Counted from the stretch's first letter, positions 47,275 to 58,417 are shown. The stretch is DNA of 64,000 nucleotides from Siphonodentalium dalli (GCA_032622095.1 CP136062.1:136721351-136785350), one strand, 5' to 3'. The notes: generated by a model from the letters alone, not told the origin. Made by a program: numbers and translations.

Positions 47275-47800
47275 GTCCAAGGTACTACAAAACTCGTAAA
47301 TTGTCACAACAAAACTCGTCAATTTTACCACAAATATCGTCGATGTTACTACAAAACTCGTCAATTGTTACTACAAAACTCGTCAATTTTACCACAAAAG
47401 TCGTCAATTGTTACTACAAAACTCGTCGATGTTACTACAAAACTCGTCGATTTGTTACTACAAAACTCGTCAATTTTGCCACAAAACTCGTCAATTGCTA
47501 CTACGAAACTCGTCAATTGTTACTACAAAACTCGTCGATTGTTACTACAAAACTCGTCGATTTTACTACAAAACTCGTCAATTTTACAACAAATCTCGTC
47601 GATTTTACTACAAAACTCGTCTATTGTCACCACAAAACTCGTCAATTTTACCACAAATCTCATCGTTTTACTACAAAACTCGTCGATGTTACTACAAAAC
47701 GCGTCAATTGTTACTACAAAACTCGTCGATGTTACTACAAAACTCTTCGATTGTTACTACAAAACTCGTCAATTTAACCACAAAACTCGTCAAGTCAACG
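47275..47800 (+). repeat. Internal ACTACAAAACTCGTC minisatellite
   Basis: About 22 units of roughly 18-25 bp with core ACTACAAAACTCGTC, separated by AATTGTT, GATGTT, GATTTT or AATTTT. It is the same unit as the outer arms, in right-arm orientation, but lies at the inner edge of the right 152 bp array. No equivalent exists on the left, so the element is asymmetric. All three forward frames stay open because the units lack stops; these are not genes. Confidence 0.9.
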
Positions 47801-49449
47801 TCAAGTTGAGTTACAACGTCATTACTTCAGAACGCGACGTCCGAGGTAATCGCGACCATGTCCAAGTTAATAACATAGTCATAATTCCTCTAGGTCCGAA
47901 GTTTCGCCCCGATATGTCGAGAAACGACGGATGAGTGCCGACGGACCACCATTAGATTGAGCTACAACGCCATTAACGCCAGGGCGCGACGTTTGACGTA
48001 ATGGGGGCCAGTTTCAAGTTAATAACATGGCCATAGTACTTCTAGGTACGAAGTTTCGCTCATATATGCCGAAAAACGGTACAGAAGTGACGAAGGACCA
48101 ATATCAAGTTGAGCTACAACGTCATTGACGTCAGAACGCGACGTCTGAGGTAATCGGGACCAGGTCCACATAAATAACATGTCCTCAATACGCCTATGTA
48201 CCAAGTTTCCAACTGATCTGCCGATAAACTGCGGAGGAGTGACGAGGGACCATCATCGAGTTGAGCTACAACGTCATTAACGTCAGAACGCGACATCCTA
48301 CGTAATGAGGACTAGGTTCAAGTTAATAACATGGCCATAGTACTTCTAGGTACGAAGATTCGCTCAGATCTGCCGAAAACGGCACAGCAGGGACGAGGGA
48401 CCAATATCAATTTGAGCTACAATGTCATTGACGTCAGAACGCGACGTCTGTGGTAATCGGGACCAGGTCCATATAAATAACATGGCCACAATACGTCTAT
48501 GTATCAAGTTTCGTCCCGATCTGCCGATAAACAGCGGATGAATTACGATGGACCACCATCAGATTGAGCTACAATGTCATTAACGTCAGGACGCGATGTT
48601 TGACGTAATGGGGGCCAGGTTCAAGTTAATAACATGGCCATAGAACTTCTAGGTACGAAGTTTCGCTCATATCTGTCGAAAAACGGCACAGCAGTGACGG
48701 GGAACCAATATCAAGTTGAGCTACAACGTCATTAACGTCAGAACGCGACGTCATGAGGTAATCGGGACCAGGTGCACATAAATAACATGGCCACAATACG
48801 TCTATGTATCAAGTTTCGTCCCGATCTGCCGATAAACAGCGGATGAATGACGATGGACCACCATCAGATTGAGCTACAATGTCATTAACGTCAGGACGCG
48901 ACGTTTGACGTAATGGAGGCCAGGTTCAAGTTAATAGCATGGCCATAGTACTTCTAGGTACGAAATTTAGCTCAGATCTGCCGAGAAACGGCGCCGATTG
49001 CAGTGACGAGGGACCAACATCAAGTTGAGCTACAGTGTCATTAACGTCCACCACACAAACAATACACACAAAACATTGCATTTACTATATAAGATTTTAT
49101 TAAGACCAAACCCGCCTTTGAAACTGACTAAAAATTGTTGCTACAAAACTCGACGAGTATTACTACCAAACTCGTTAGCTTGTTTTTTACTACAAAACTC
49201 GTCGATATTTTACTACAAAACTCGTAACCTGAAATTACTACATAACTCGTCGATTTTACTACAAAACTCGTGAGCTACCACAAAACTCGTCGATTGTTAC
49301 TACACAACTCGTGAGCTACCACAAAACTCGTCAGTTACTACATAACTCGGCGTAACAACGTGCTTTTATTTCTTCAATTTTGTCAATCACGTTGAAACTT
49401 GGCACTGATATTAACCACCATGGGATCATGTGCACCTGGAATTTCTATA

Positions 49450-49724
49450 AAAGAGGAGGACGAAACTTGAACGTGTTACATTGTAGATTACGAAATAGTT
49501 GTAGTGACCTAAATGTCAATAACCAACGGAACCCTATTGCCAACAACTCATTTTGCCAATCCGGTCATCACTGTGAAGACGCACATCATTATTTGTTTCA
49601 GTGTTCTTTATACAAAAAATCCAGGCAATTAATGGAAAGACAGTGTTATATATCAACATTTTGTTCAACGCAATTTGGTATCGAGGTATATGTCGGTCCA
49701 CATTTGACAGGCGGTGAAAAATAA
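49450..49724 (+). pseudogene. LINE ORF2 C-terminal fragment
   Basis: The frame reads NLNVLHCRLRNSCSDLN, then SFCQSGHHCEDAHHYLFQCS LYKKSRQLM. 'HxRLRNxCSxLN ... CxxGxxxEDxxHYLFxCxxY' is the zinc-binding tail at the end of ORF2 in several non-LTR retrotransposon clades, with its C-x-x-x-H...H-x-x-x-x-C spacing. It ends with a stop at 49722. The reading frame's first 20 or so codons come from unrelated sequence. It lies 90 bp outside the 5.1 kb foldback and is followed by the MITE fragment at 49735. Confidence 0.7.
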
Positions 49725-49734
49725 CAAATTTAAA

Positions 49735-49862
49735 AAATAGATATCTGATAACTCTGAGCTTTGATGGGTGTGTTCTTCGACTAGAATCAAATATCTGTTT
49801 ACCCCCGAAGCCAAAGAGATAGTAATTTAGGAGCGTTAATTCGGATTATGCATCTTTAAATA
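49735..49862 (+). repeat. Fragment of the 27.1 kb TTAA MITE family
   Basis: ATATCTGATAACTCTGAGCT TTGATGGG, then CGACTAGAATCAAATATCTG, ACCCCCGAAGCC and GAGATAGTAATTTAGGAGCG match the right half of 27102-27505 and the copy at 13866-13995. The end is CATCTTTAAA. No left half was found. Confidence 0.65.
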
Positions 49863-50454
49863 TCCGTTTATTTGAAATAGTGCAATCCTATATCTCAACA
49901 TCAGGTCGTTTCATCTCAGGCCTACCACGAGCGCAAACATTTTATAACTATATGTATACGACTCCTTGTGGGTGCCATTGCAGCAACACACCACCATTAT
50001 GTATTTAAAGATCAATGGCTCTGGACCAATTGTGAGGAAATCTTCCTTACCCACAATTGGTGTCTAGAGTAAGACACAGAGCTATTTCATAAATCGCATT
50101 TGACCACTCAAGTTGTCAACATCTCCCCAGAGAGCAACGCAACCTCGCATTAACTTGGATGGTACATGTTCTGAAACTGGTGGTCCGAACACATGAATAC
50201 ATATGTGACCACCTTAACCACTTAAACCTGATTTCCTTTTCTGATCAGAACTACCGTCTCTTTACTGTCTTTTCATGAGAGCAAGACAACACGGGAGATG
50301 ATTATCAATAAGTTGCATAACTTATACTCCAATCCCATATTGGGATGTTGGGAGAGATTCGACTTCTGGAACTTCCGGGGTAAATGCACGTGTACATTTA
50401 AAAAAAAACACGAGGTTTTAAATCGAAAATAATTAAATTATACGAGCAAATACG
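49863..50454. other. Leader region before the CR1-like ORF1
   Basis: No open frame. CAATTGTGAGGAAATCTTCC TTACCCACAATTGG at about 50026-50060 is a short inverted repeat (CCAATTGTG / CACAATTGG). This may be the 5' UTR of the retroelement whose ORF1 starts at 50455, but no 5' end was recognised. Confidence 0.4.
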
Positions 50455-52195
50455 ATGTCGGGTATAAAGAAGATGAAATTATATGCTGTGTCGCGCAGGC
50501 GGAAAAGAGGGATCTTTCTTCAATGGAGCGAGTGCGAGTTATCAATAATCAAGTTCCCTAATTCCGTGCACAAATGTTACAATAACGTCAACGAAGCTGA
50601 CAACTTCCTGTTGGCAGGTGATGTTTGTCTCTTCGTGTTTGGACTTAAGTTTTTTGACACGTAAAAGCCTAAAGGATTTAGGACATAAGTGTGACTTGTG
50701 CTGTGTCAAGGAGTTGCAACTGAACGCAAGACCGGAAAGTGGTGATATGTTGGAAGCTGACGAGCTGGGTATCCAGGAAAGAGACACTCCTGATAACAAC
50801 TCTGTGGACTACCATGGTGAAAATGAAGCTGTTTCAGATACCGGTGACGAAGCGGAGACTTCTGTGGAAGCTAATGTTGTGACACCGAAGTCACCAGAGA
50901 ACGCATGCTTCAATGTAATGATTGCAAGGAATGGATTCACTATCCATTCACCTTGTTACCTGCGGACCAGCTATTTGCTCTGGCCAGTACTAATAGGAAA
51001 TACTCATGTGAACGATGTGTACATGTTCCTGATAACTTCACCACACCGAACTTAAGATCTAGTGTAGTCAACACATGTAGCCGTCACACAGCATAGCAGA
51101 CATATACACGTGAGCAACTGACAGAGGCAGGTAACCAGACTCATCCAAAGCTACAAGCAAAACTGCGAAATTAAAACTAACCCAACTTGAGGAAGACAAT
51201 GACTTACATGATTCGTGGAATTATAACGTACCTGATGTGTTATATAGGATCGAATCAACCTTGTTCAAGGTTACCGGAGACCTGAAACAAAGCGTTATTG
51301 AAGAGATTCAGGTACCAATCCAAAACAAGATCAAGAATGACCTGTTACAAGACCTCAGGCAAAGCATCTTAGCATAAATTCAAAAACCTATTGAAAACAT
51401 TAAGCAGAGCCTGGATACCATTCTTCAGCAAATGAATTCAGTGTCTAAAGCTGTATCTTCAACAGTCAGCGACCCCCATGATGTGGAAGCAATAGGGTTT
51501 GAATCAAATCTCAAACAAACAATGCAAGAAGAGGTGAAGAAATGTGTCCTTGAGTTCAAAAATGTTTCCTACATCCAAATTGCGTGTAAGTCAAAGGAAG
51601 TAATGGCAGATATTTACATATATGATTTCAACAGCCAATCGAAGGTGGAGAAACAGTAAGAATCGCGAATTCCCACTTCGATAGAATTCACACCGAGATA
51701 TTTTTATCCGAAAAGATGATTGTTTACTCAGTGGAAGAGGCCATGTTGGGTATTGAAAAGACTGAAGACCTTGACTTTGACTGTGTAGTTATTCATATCA
51801 TGAACTCACTAAGCAGCCCCAATGTTAATGTTGATGACACTGAAAGCTAAGTGCGACTGAAAACGCAGACTATTGAGTCCAATGTGACTTTGCGCCTCTT
51901 TACATGAGTAACTGATCGAGCCGATTCAAAAAATTCTAGTGCAAGATTTTCTTTTCCCAGAGATGATGATAAAGAATTAAATCAAAAGCTGAAAATGTGT
52001 AACATCAAGCTTCAATATAGACTGTTTGGATGTACATACATTAAGTTCTGTGAGAACAACATAGGGACTCAGGTTCGGTTGCTCCTCACCTGCATACGGC
52101 CAAAGGTGTGCGCCTCGACAGTAAGATGACTGCGATTCTTGTTACAAATATTAAAACGACCATCAAGAAATGTCTTGGTATTGTGGAAACAAGGA
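50455..52195 (+). pseudogene. CR1-like ORF1 remnant: viroplasmin + PHD + SGNH
   Basis: It begins with MKLYAVSRRRKRGIFLQWSE CEL..FPN..KCYNNVNEADNFL, the viroplasmin/RNase H1 N-terminal fold that binds RNA-DNA hybrids. After a frameshift comes CDLC and an acidic linker (to ~50900), then LQCNDCKEWIHY..LLPADQL, RKYSCERC, a PHD-like finger (50905-51040). A stretch of likely coiled coil follows (VIEEIQVPIQNKIKNDLLQD and onward). An SGNH/esterase-like part follows: NSHFDRIHTEIFL, YSVEEAMLGIEK, VVIHIMNS, FPRDDDKELNQKLKMCNIK, VRLDSKMTAILVTNIKTTIK. PHD plus esterase in ORF1 is known from CR1-like LINEs. There are at least five frameshifts or stops. A matching ORF2 may be the EN-RT at 54680, separated by later insertions. 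Confidence 0.6.
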
Positions 52196-52578
52196 AGCCA
52201 TACAATCAACACAATCACAACTTTAAACGTCAACCATATATATGACAATTACGGATTTTCATATGGAACTGACAGCCAATGGAGATACCAAATGGGGTCA
52301 CCCACACCATATGGCCGAAAGGACTACAAAGCTAACTTAGTGTCGGGCATCTTATAAATCCAAATTCTGTTTCAGCATTGTATTTCTTTTTTGCCACATG
52401 GTATTTAACAAATGGAAATGCCTTTGTTGATTTTTATATACTTAATTACAGGGATGTCTTTTATTATCATTATCAATGATATGTCACGATAATTTCTTAT
52501 CTCCACTATTTTAGAAAACAAACTCGGCAATTCCGTGTCGCACCACCCACACGAGGTACAGTCAGCTGAATGGCCACA

Positions 52579-52604
52579 ACATATATATATATATATATAT
52601 ATGA
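52579..52604 (+). repeat. (AT)n microsatellite
   Basis: A run of about twelve AT dinucleotides in the stretch 52360-52790, which otherwise shows nothing recognisable. Confidence 0.9.
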
Positions 52605-52829
52605 AATGTCCAAGGGACAGGTGCATGTTACTATACCGCGTCAGTATATACATAATATTTAAATGAAATAAATATCATGTTATAATTAAATGTCATATTG
52701 TAATATTTTCAAATTATATGTGAACAAACTCATTTTATTTAGTTACCTTAATAGTAGAATTTTTTTATTGCATTGCATACATTTACAATTAATATAAATT
52801 AATAAATGATACATAAATTATATTTAAAA

Positions 52830-53265
52830 CTATGAAGACATCATCTTTCGCTGTGATGTTAGCTGGGCAGGCTCCAGTCTTTTGGCGATGAGAACACCAC
52901 CAATGTGTCGCCTTGCTGGTCTGTCTTTTCACGGTAAAGCTGAATCCGTCGTTGGACACTAGCTTTGGCTTGCCTCTTTTCGTTCCGTTGTCAATCCTTT
53001 TGAAAGTCGATGGTGAATCGTCGGTTTCCATCAGCTGTGGTTCTGGGAGCAGTATTGACGATTCATCGTGGCCGGTTGAACGTTTCGTCGATGTCGAAGG
53101 TCGAATGGTCTATTCTGGTTGGAGGTGGAGTCGTCGTTGTCATTTCAATGTCGAAGTTTGCGATCGCCGTATCTTCTACTGTCTGCTGGACTGTCGTGGT
53201 TTGGTTGCATGCGGTGCAGACCCAATCTATTGGCGTAGCTGTCTTTATGGCATATCGGTAAACTT
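52830..53265 (-). pseudogene. FLYWCH zinc-finger protein fragment
   Basis: The minus-strand frame at 52789-53031 has GTKRGKPKLVSNDGFSFTVK, then HWWCSHRQKTGACPANITAK DD. This fits the FLYWCH finger (K-L-x-x-x-G-F/Y-x-F, WxC, C-P/A and a final His or equivalent). The last metal ligand falls near a change to AT-rich sequence, so the domain is cut. Upstream in transcription (53265 to 53040), IDWVCTACNQTTTVQQTVED and a Thr-rich TTTTPPPTRIDHSTFDIDE precede it in frame but are separated by a stop. FLYWCH fingers occur both in host genes and at the N terminus of MULE-type transposases; no transposase is seen here. Confidence 0.55.
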
Positions 53266-53452
53266 CTAGACTAACGCCGGTGCTGCATGTACGGTGCTGC
53301 CATTTGTGGCAACATGGAAAGACAAGTCAGTGTTATAACAAACTGGTATATATCTGTATATATTTATATAACTATTGATCAAAATGAATTTCAATATTGG
53401 TTAAAGCAACATTTGACTCGTCATAAATAATCATTTACATTAATATTCATAG

Positions 53453-53581
53453 AGATTTGTTTTTAATTATTTAGTTAAGTTGATGTTTAAAATAAAAATT
53501 GTATAATATATATAAATTTTACAGATTTGTTTTTAAATATTAAGTTAAGTTGATGTTCAAAATAAAATTGTATAATATATA
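53453..53581 (+). repeat. ~69 bp tandem duplication
   Basis: AGATTTGTTTTTAA, TTAAGTTGATGTT, AAAATAAAA and TTGTATAATATATA occur in this order twice (53453-53516 and 53522-53581), with small differences. Confidence 0.75.
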
Positions 53582-53805
53582 CGAGTGCTAACCTTCACAT
53601 TGAAGACCGTGTTGACGCGGACGAACCTCTCATAAGATCTTTCCCGCAGTCAATCAGATGAATTCTATTGTCAGCGTGATTGTTATTCACATTCGATGTA
53701 AGCAAATCTTATAAGATCTTTCGCCGCATTCCAAAACATGAATAATTATACATACCTAATATAAATATATATATAAAATACCGTGTTTTCCACATTTCCA
53801 ACACA

Positions 53806-53900
53806 CGGTACGAAACGACCAATTGATTTTCTACATGGTACGAACCGACCAAAGAATGCGGTACGAAACGACCAAAAAATATGGTACGAAACGACCAGAT
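53806..53900 (-). repeat. Four copies of GGTACGAAACGACCA
   Basis: The motif GGTACGAAACGACCA (one copy with an internal C) starts at 53807, 53837, 53860 and 53883, giving spacings of 30, 23 and 23 bp. It lies where the 3' end of the minus-strand LINE should be, so it may be that LINE's 3' tail tandem. In translation it gives a repeated GRFVPC, which is an artefact. Confidence 0.75.
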
Positions 53901-53904
53901 GGTA

Positions 53905-54640
53905 ATTTGAAATTGTGTCTTCGATAAGTTGAGTCCAATGTGACTTTGCAGGGAAATAAACTGGGTTACCGTATATCAAAACATAGTCAGAGAAGCCATA
54001 TGAATGAAAAATGGAATTAATATCAGAGAAACAATTTGCATTTCTATTTGGCGTGTTACAAGTATAAATATATTGATAAAGGCGAACAAGAAAAACCTGT
54101 TTAACAGTTTTACGTGAAACACTCAAGTTACAGAGAGAACCGAATAGCGATAATTTCCTTTTATCAATAAGACATTGCAGTGATCCCAAACCGACTAGAC
54201 ATTGAGCGATAACTGTAGAGGTTCGCTGGTGCAGACCTTGAAAGTTCTTGAGACAGAATCGATGAATACGTTCTAATCGCTCACTATCGTTTTGGCATAA
54301 ACCCCATAACAGTTCTGCAACATACAGTCCTCTGGGGAGTACAGTTGATTGATACAAGAACGTGCAACTGGCAGGGGTTACACCTTCTGGATACAAACCA
54401 GTTTGAAAGTGACATATATGTACTTAGAATTGTATCTTATATTTTATCGTAAGTTGACTGTTGATATTAAATTTATTCAACGGAACACCCATGTGAGTTA
54501 TATCGCCACATTCATTTGTTGAATCACTACCTAATACGAACTTTCGACTATTTCTTGAAAAATCTCGTTTCGATTCGTTAAAGAAAATCACACAAGATTT
54601 ATTTGCATTATAGCGATAACGCCATTTATTGCTATATGTA
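53905..54640 (-). pseudogene. LINE ORF2, RT thumb to C-terminal region (broken)
   Basis: Reading downward from 54640: NKWRYRYNANKSCVIFFNES, then FVLGSDSTNECGDITHMGVP LN, the segment after the YxDD box. After an AT-rich break come VLPRGLYVAELLWGLCQNDS ERLERIHRFCLKNFQGLHQR T, then LIDKRKLSLFGSLCNL and QVFLVRLYQY, typical of CR1/L2/Jockey-type LINEs. HSYGFSDYVLIYGNPVYFPA KSHW follows, near the C terminus. The palm catalytic motif itself lies beyond the 5' break. It is head to head with the plus-strand LINE beginning at 54680. Confidence 0.7.
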
Positions 54641-54679
54641 TATTGTATAACAAATATTGAACAAATCGTCTCTACGAAT

Positions 54680-57600
54680 TAGTTCCTGGAACATAAACGG
54701 ATAAATCATATACAAGGGCTTCAACGAGTTCAAAGATGCTAAATGCATTAATAGCTTACAAGCCACGATATCTTCTGTTTATCAGAGACACATTGCCCTC
54801 TTGAGTCCTGCCTTGCACTTAAAGAATATAATGCTCTTCATATTATTAGTCTAAAGTTTATCAAGGCTAAAAAAAACATGACGGATGCCTCTCTATTTAT
54901 ATCAAAGAGAACATACGAAAGGGTGTAAAATACCAACCTGTGACATATAATGACTATGTTTGGCTTAAAGTATGCCATGATTTCTTCAATATACCAACAT
55001 ACGTTTACATCTGCTTTCTATAAAACCCACCGGAGAACTCGCCAAATTCTCGGAGGCTTGATACGGACATTTAAAAATACTCGTCCATAGGTGAGACTAT
55101 TTTATTTGGTGATACTAACGCTCGGACTGGAAATTTGAAAGACACGACCGAAGGTAATGATCACCTTCCTGAATTTGTTCAAAACGAACTCGATATATAT
55201 GTGTACTCTCGAAACAGTAAGGATAATAATGTAACTGAAAGGGGCAAGTCTCTGATTGCCATGTGTCTCCAAACATGATTGAAAATATTTAAATGGTAGA
55301 ACTAATGGAGATTTTGCTAGAAAACTGACATGCTACACCCTCAGGGTAGCAGCGTTGTCGATTACAGTATGTGTCGCATCATGTCTTACCTTTTATTAAT
55401 TGATTTCATGTGCATGAGTTAAATGCTTTAATTTCAGACCATTGTCAAACAACTTCGACCTTGCACGTTAATTTAGACTTAACCTCTAAACAATTGAGAA
55501 TCATGTCACCCGTCCACTACTGGATAAATACTTCTGGAATGTCCATTCATCAAAACTTTTTCCTACCATACTGAAAAATTCCAGCACTCAGAGATTACTA
55601 GATATACAAAATAATCATTCGACCGTGATTGATGATTTAGTCCAGTTTTCAACAGTAATCTATGTGAAGCTGCTGATAAAAGTTTAAAGAAAAAATCTCA
55701 CAGCACCAAAAATAAACCGGTAAAGACTTTAAAACCTAAATGGTTTGACTTATCCCTGAAAATATGAGACGCACTTTGGAAGCAAAGTCCAATTTTTTTA
55801 TAAACATTATGGGCACTGATAAGAACATCTTTTATCAGCTTTCGCAAATTATACCACAAAACACAAGAACATAAATATAAGGAACGTCATCAGAATATTT
55901 TAGAAAACTCCAAAAGCTCTCGGGTCTCTACTCTCTGGGATTAGGTCGTCCGATACTCACAATAACGTAGGGAGTATTATCCCTACTGATGAATGGTCAG
56001 ACTATTTCAGCAACTTACTAAATTCTAACAACCAGGGTGGGAAGTTAGACATTTCACAATTATTTCCAGCTTTGGAGGATCAAGCTATATTAACTGAACT
56101 TGATTATCCTATCGCATCTGAAGAAATTACTGTTAATATAAAAGCTCTCAAAAATAACAAAAGTGCAGGACCTGATTCTTTAATAAGTGAAATGTTTAAA
56201 AGTTCACATCCTGAACTCATTGGCCATCTGACATATTTTTAATCAAATTTTACTGGTATGTTTCCAAGTGCATGGACATACAGCCTAAATACTCCAATCT
56301 ACAAAAAGGGCAATTGTCGGGGTAAGCAGTTCAGTTTCTAAGCTGTTCTCCAGAATACTTAGTAACAGGCTCTCAAAATTGTTAGTATCGCGTGGAATAA
56401 TTTGCAAAGAACAAATTGGTTTTTGTCGGGAGAAGAGAAGGGTAGATCACATGTTCATACTGAAGACTCTAATCGAAAAATATTCACACAAAAAAGAAGA
56501 AAAGCTATTGACATGTTTCATCGACTTCAGGAATCCTTTTGGTACGGTATGGCCCGAGGGGTTGTTATACAATCTAAGATCCATTGGAGTTAGTGACAAA
56601 TTCTATAAATTAATGAAAAGTATGAACAAAGGAAATACATTAAGTGTTAAAAATTATATTGACCTCTCTGCCTTTTTTGACTCTGACGTGGGAGTGAGAC
56701 AGGGTAATTCACAAAGCCCTACTCTTTTTAATATTTTTATAAATGACCTTCCTGATGGCATTGCAGTTAAATTCTACAGTAGTTAGTTTGGGACAAATTA
56801 ATTTGAACTGCTTACTATATGCCGACGACCTGGTCATCTCGAAGTCTAAGGCGGGCCTTCAGTCAATTCTCAATACTTACTCTATTGACTGGGGGCTTAG
56901 CACTAACTTCGACAAGTATAATGTGTAGTACTTAACAAAGCTGGAAGAATGGACAATACTAACAAATTCCAGTTTCAAAACAAGGTTATCAAAAACTCCC
57001 GCTCTTGGTGTATTATTTCATCGTAGTGGAACTTTTTCTGTAGCAAGACATGACACTTATGCTAAAGGTTTCCGAGCTTATTTTAAGTTTAGTAAAACCT
57101 TTAGCAATGGCAATATACCAAAAATTAAAATACGTACCCACATATCTGATCACACAGTTAAACCGGTATTTCTTTACGACAGTGACAGGACCACTGACTA
57201 TAGTTCTCATTTGGCTACCATGAAGGACACAGGTAGATATCCTCTGATGTTGAGCTTTCTGCATAATTTGATAAATTACTATAAAACCTTAAAAAGCTCT
57301 AAAGATACTCTTATCTCGAATGTTTTCAATGTTTCTACTGAGCTTGCTAACAAAGAGGGAAATTCCTGGGTTGGATTTATGAGGACGCGGTTGGGATTTT
57401 TGGATGAATATAATACCAAGCAAACGCTGTGAAAGGAGAATAATGGAAGACAAATCTTACTAAAAAACTAAATGTAATTAGCCCACTAATGAGTATATAC
57501 GGACAAATGTTGGTACAATGAGATTTTAATGATAATCGTAGTACACCTGGTCAAAGAAACAAGTTAAGGACGTATAGAACATTTCAAGTTTAATTTTAGG

Positions 57601-57720
57601 CCTGAAGAATATATTACTTGGGGTAATTTTAACAAAAGACGCCTTCTGGTGGGACGTAGATCCAGTTCCCACAAACCTGAAATTGAAACCGATCGCTATC
57701 TGGGCATTGATGAACTGTGA
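54680..57720 (+). pseudogene. LINE ORF2: endonuclease and reverse transcriptase (decayed)
   Basis: An apurinic-type endonuclease runs from SWNING (54682) through DIFCLSETHCPLESCL (54770), NDYVWLKVCHDFF, GDTNARTGNLKDTTEGNDHL (55115), RNSKDNNVTERGKSL and DYSMC to HALISDHC-like sequence near 55430. RT follows with ALKNNKSAGPDSLISEMFKS (56140), AVSSVSKLFSRILSNRLSKL, QIGFCREKRRVDHMFILKTL (56415), CFIDF (56515), VGVRQGNSQSPTLFNIFIND L (56690) and, after a frameshift, LLYADDLVISKSKAG (56812). The Asp-Asp pair is intact. A C-terminal part is recognisable to about 57715 (FKFNFRPEEYITWG, RSSSHKPEIETDRYLGI). At least eight stops or frameshifts. The first RT Asp sits in FIDF as expected, but FRNPFG replaces the usual K-A-F-D. 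Clade: CR1/L2-like by motif. Confidence 0.75.
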
Positions 57721-58417
57721 ACATGTTAGTGGGGTCCCTTAGGCCCAAAAAAATCGCCTAATTGTGACTTTTGTCTCATATTTCGCTACCCCTATTGCCT
57801 TAGTCACACAAAAGAACCCCCCCCCCCATCATAATGCTAAAAAATTAGGGCCCATCACCATGTCAATTTGATATATGACACAATTGATATAAAATGATCA
57901 ATGTCAAACTGTCACAACATTAAATTTATACATACCCACATTTTAAGTACTAATTTTTTTAATATTTGTTGCAATAACATAAGTCAAGATACATTACTGT
58001 CCAGATACCATCAGAACAAAATAGACACGAGGTTTGTAACTTTAGTAACTAAAGCTCGATACTTCACATATATGTAGCTTGGTTAGTGTGGAAACTTTTT
58101 GGATAGGGGTGCCCGAGTGAGGGGTCATGTTTCTGGATATAATATGGTTTCCATGGCAACGGCATCAAATATTTGGAGAAATATTGAAAACTCCCACTGT
58201 TGGCAACCCGATGAACCGTGTGTTTGAACAAATGAAGTGAACTCATAGTGACATCAATGGCCCATCAAACGAACTGGGCCACTAGGACATATATGATCAA
58301 GGTCATTTGCTAAGGTCAAGGTCATTGGGACAAAAATTCAATATATTGGTCTATTTTATATTAATTGTATCATATTCCGCCAAACCTAGTGCGTTAGGCC
58401 CGAAAGCAATCCCCATA
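57721..58417. repeat. Dispersed repeat, inverted relative to 63.1-64.0 kb
   Basis: The segment 58030-58300 contains, in reverse complement, TTTCTCCAAATATTTGATGC CGTTGCCATGG, GTTGGCAACCCGATGA.. and TGTCACTATGAGTTCACTTC. The same pieces run forward at 63100-63300 and 63560-64000. CTTTAGTTACTAAA-type and TGTCTATTTTG pieces near 58010-58050 also match inverted. Before it, a poly-C run lies at about 57817-57828. Translated frames shared by the two places (about 25 similar residues) only reflect the repeat. Confidence 0.65.

Larger units (their letters stand above)
44276..49357. mobile_element. 5.1 kb foldback element with inverted tandem-repeat arms
   Basis: The ends TGTTACGCCGAGTTATGTAG (44276) and its complement (ending 49357) match perfectly over about 30 bp. 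The outer arm zone (44281-44500; inverted 49140-49352) is a minisatellite of roughly 16-25 bp built on ACGAGTTTTGTAGTAA. A unique piece follows (TTAGTCAGTTTCAAAGGCGG and its complement at about 49110-49135). Then come long arrays of 152 bp units with GACGTTAATGACGTTGTAGC, about eight on the left (44590-45600) and about nine inverted on the right (47800-49040). The centre (45.78-47.27 kb) is single copy. Flanks ACATG (44271-44275) and ACGTG (49358-49362) may be an imperfect 5 bp target duplication. No transposase. Structurally it recalls sea-urchin TU and Drosophila FB foldbacks. Confidence 0.88.

Noticed and set aside
47275-47800. CRISPR-like array of regular short repeats
   Set aside because: Spacers are only 4-8 bases and are themselves repeated, units vary in sequence, and the setting is a eukaryotic transposon arm.
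47271-47934. Three overlapping open frames of 133-189 codons
   Set aside because: They are translations of the ACTACAAAACTCGTC minisatellite in all three frames (repeating YYKTR, LLQNSS and TTKLV) and carry no other content.
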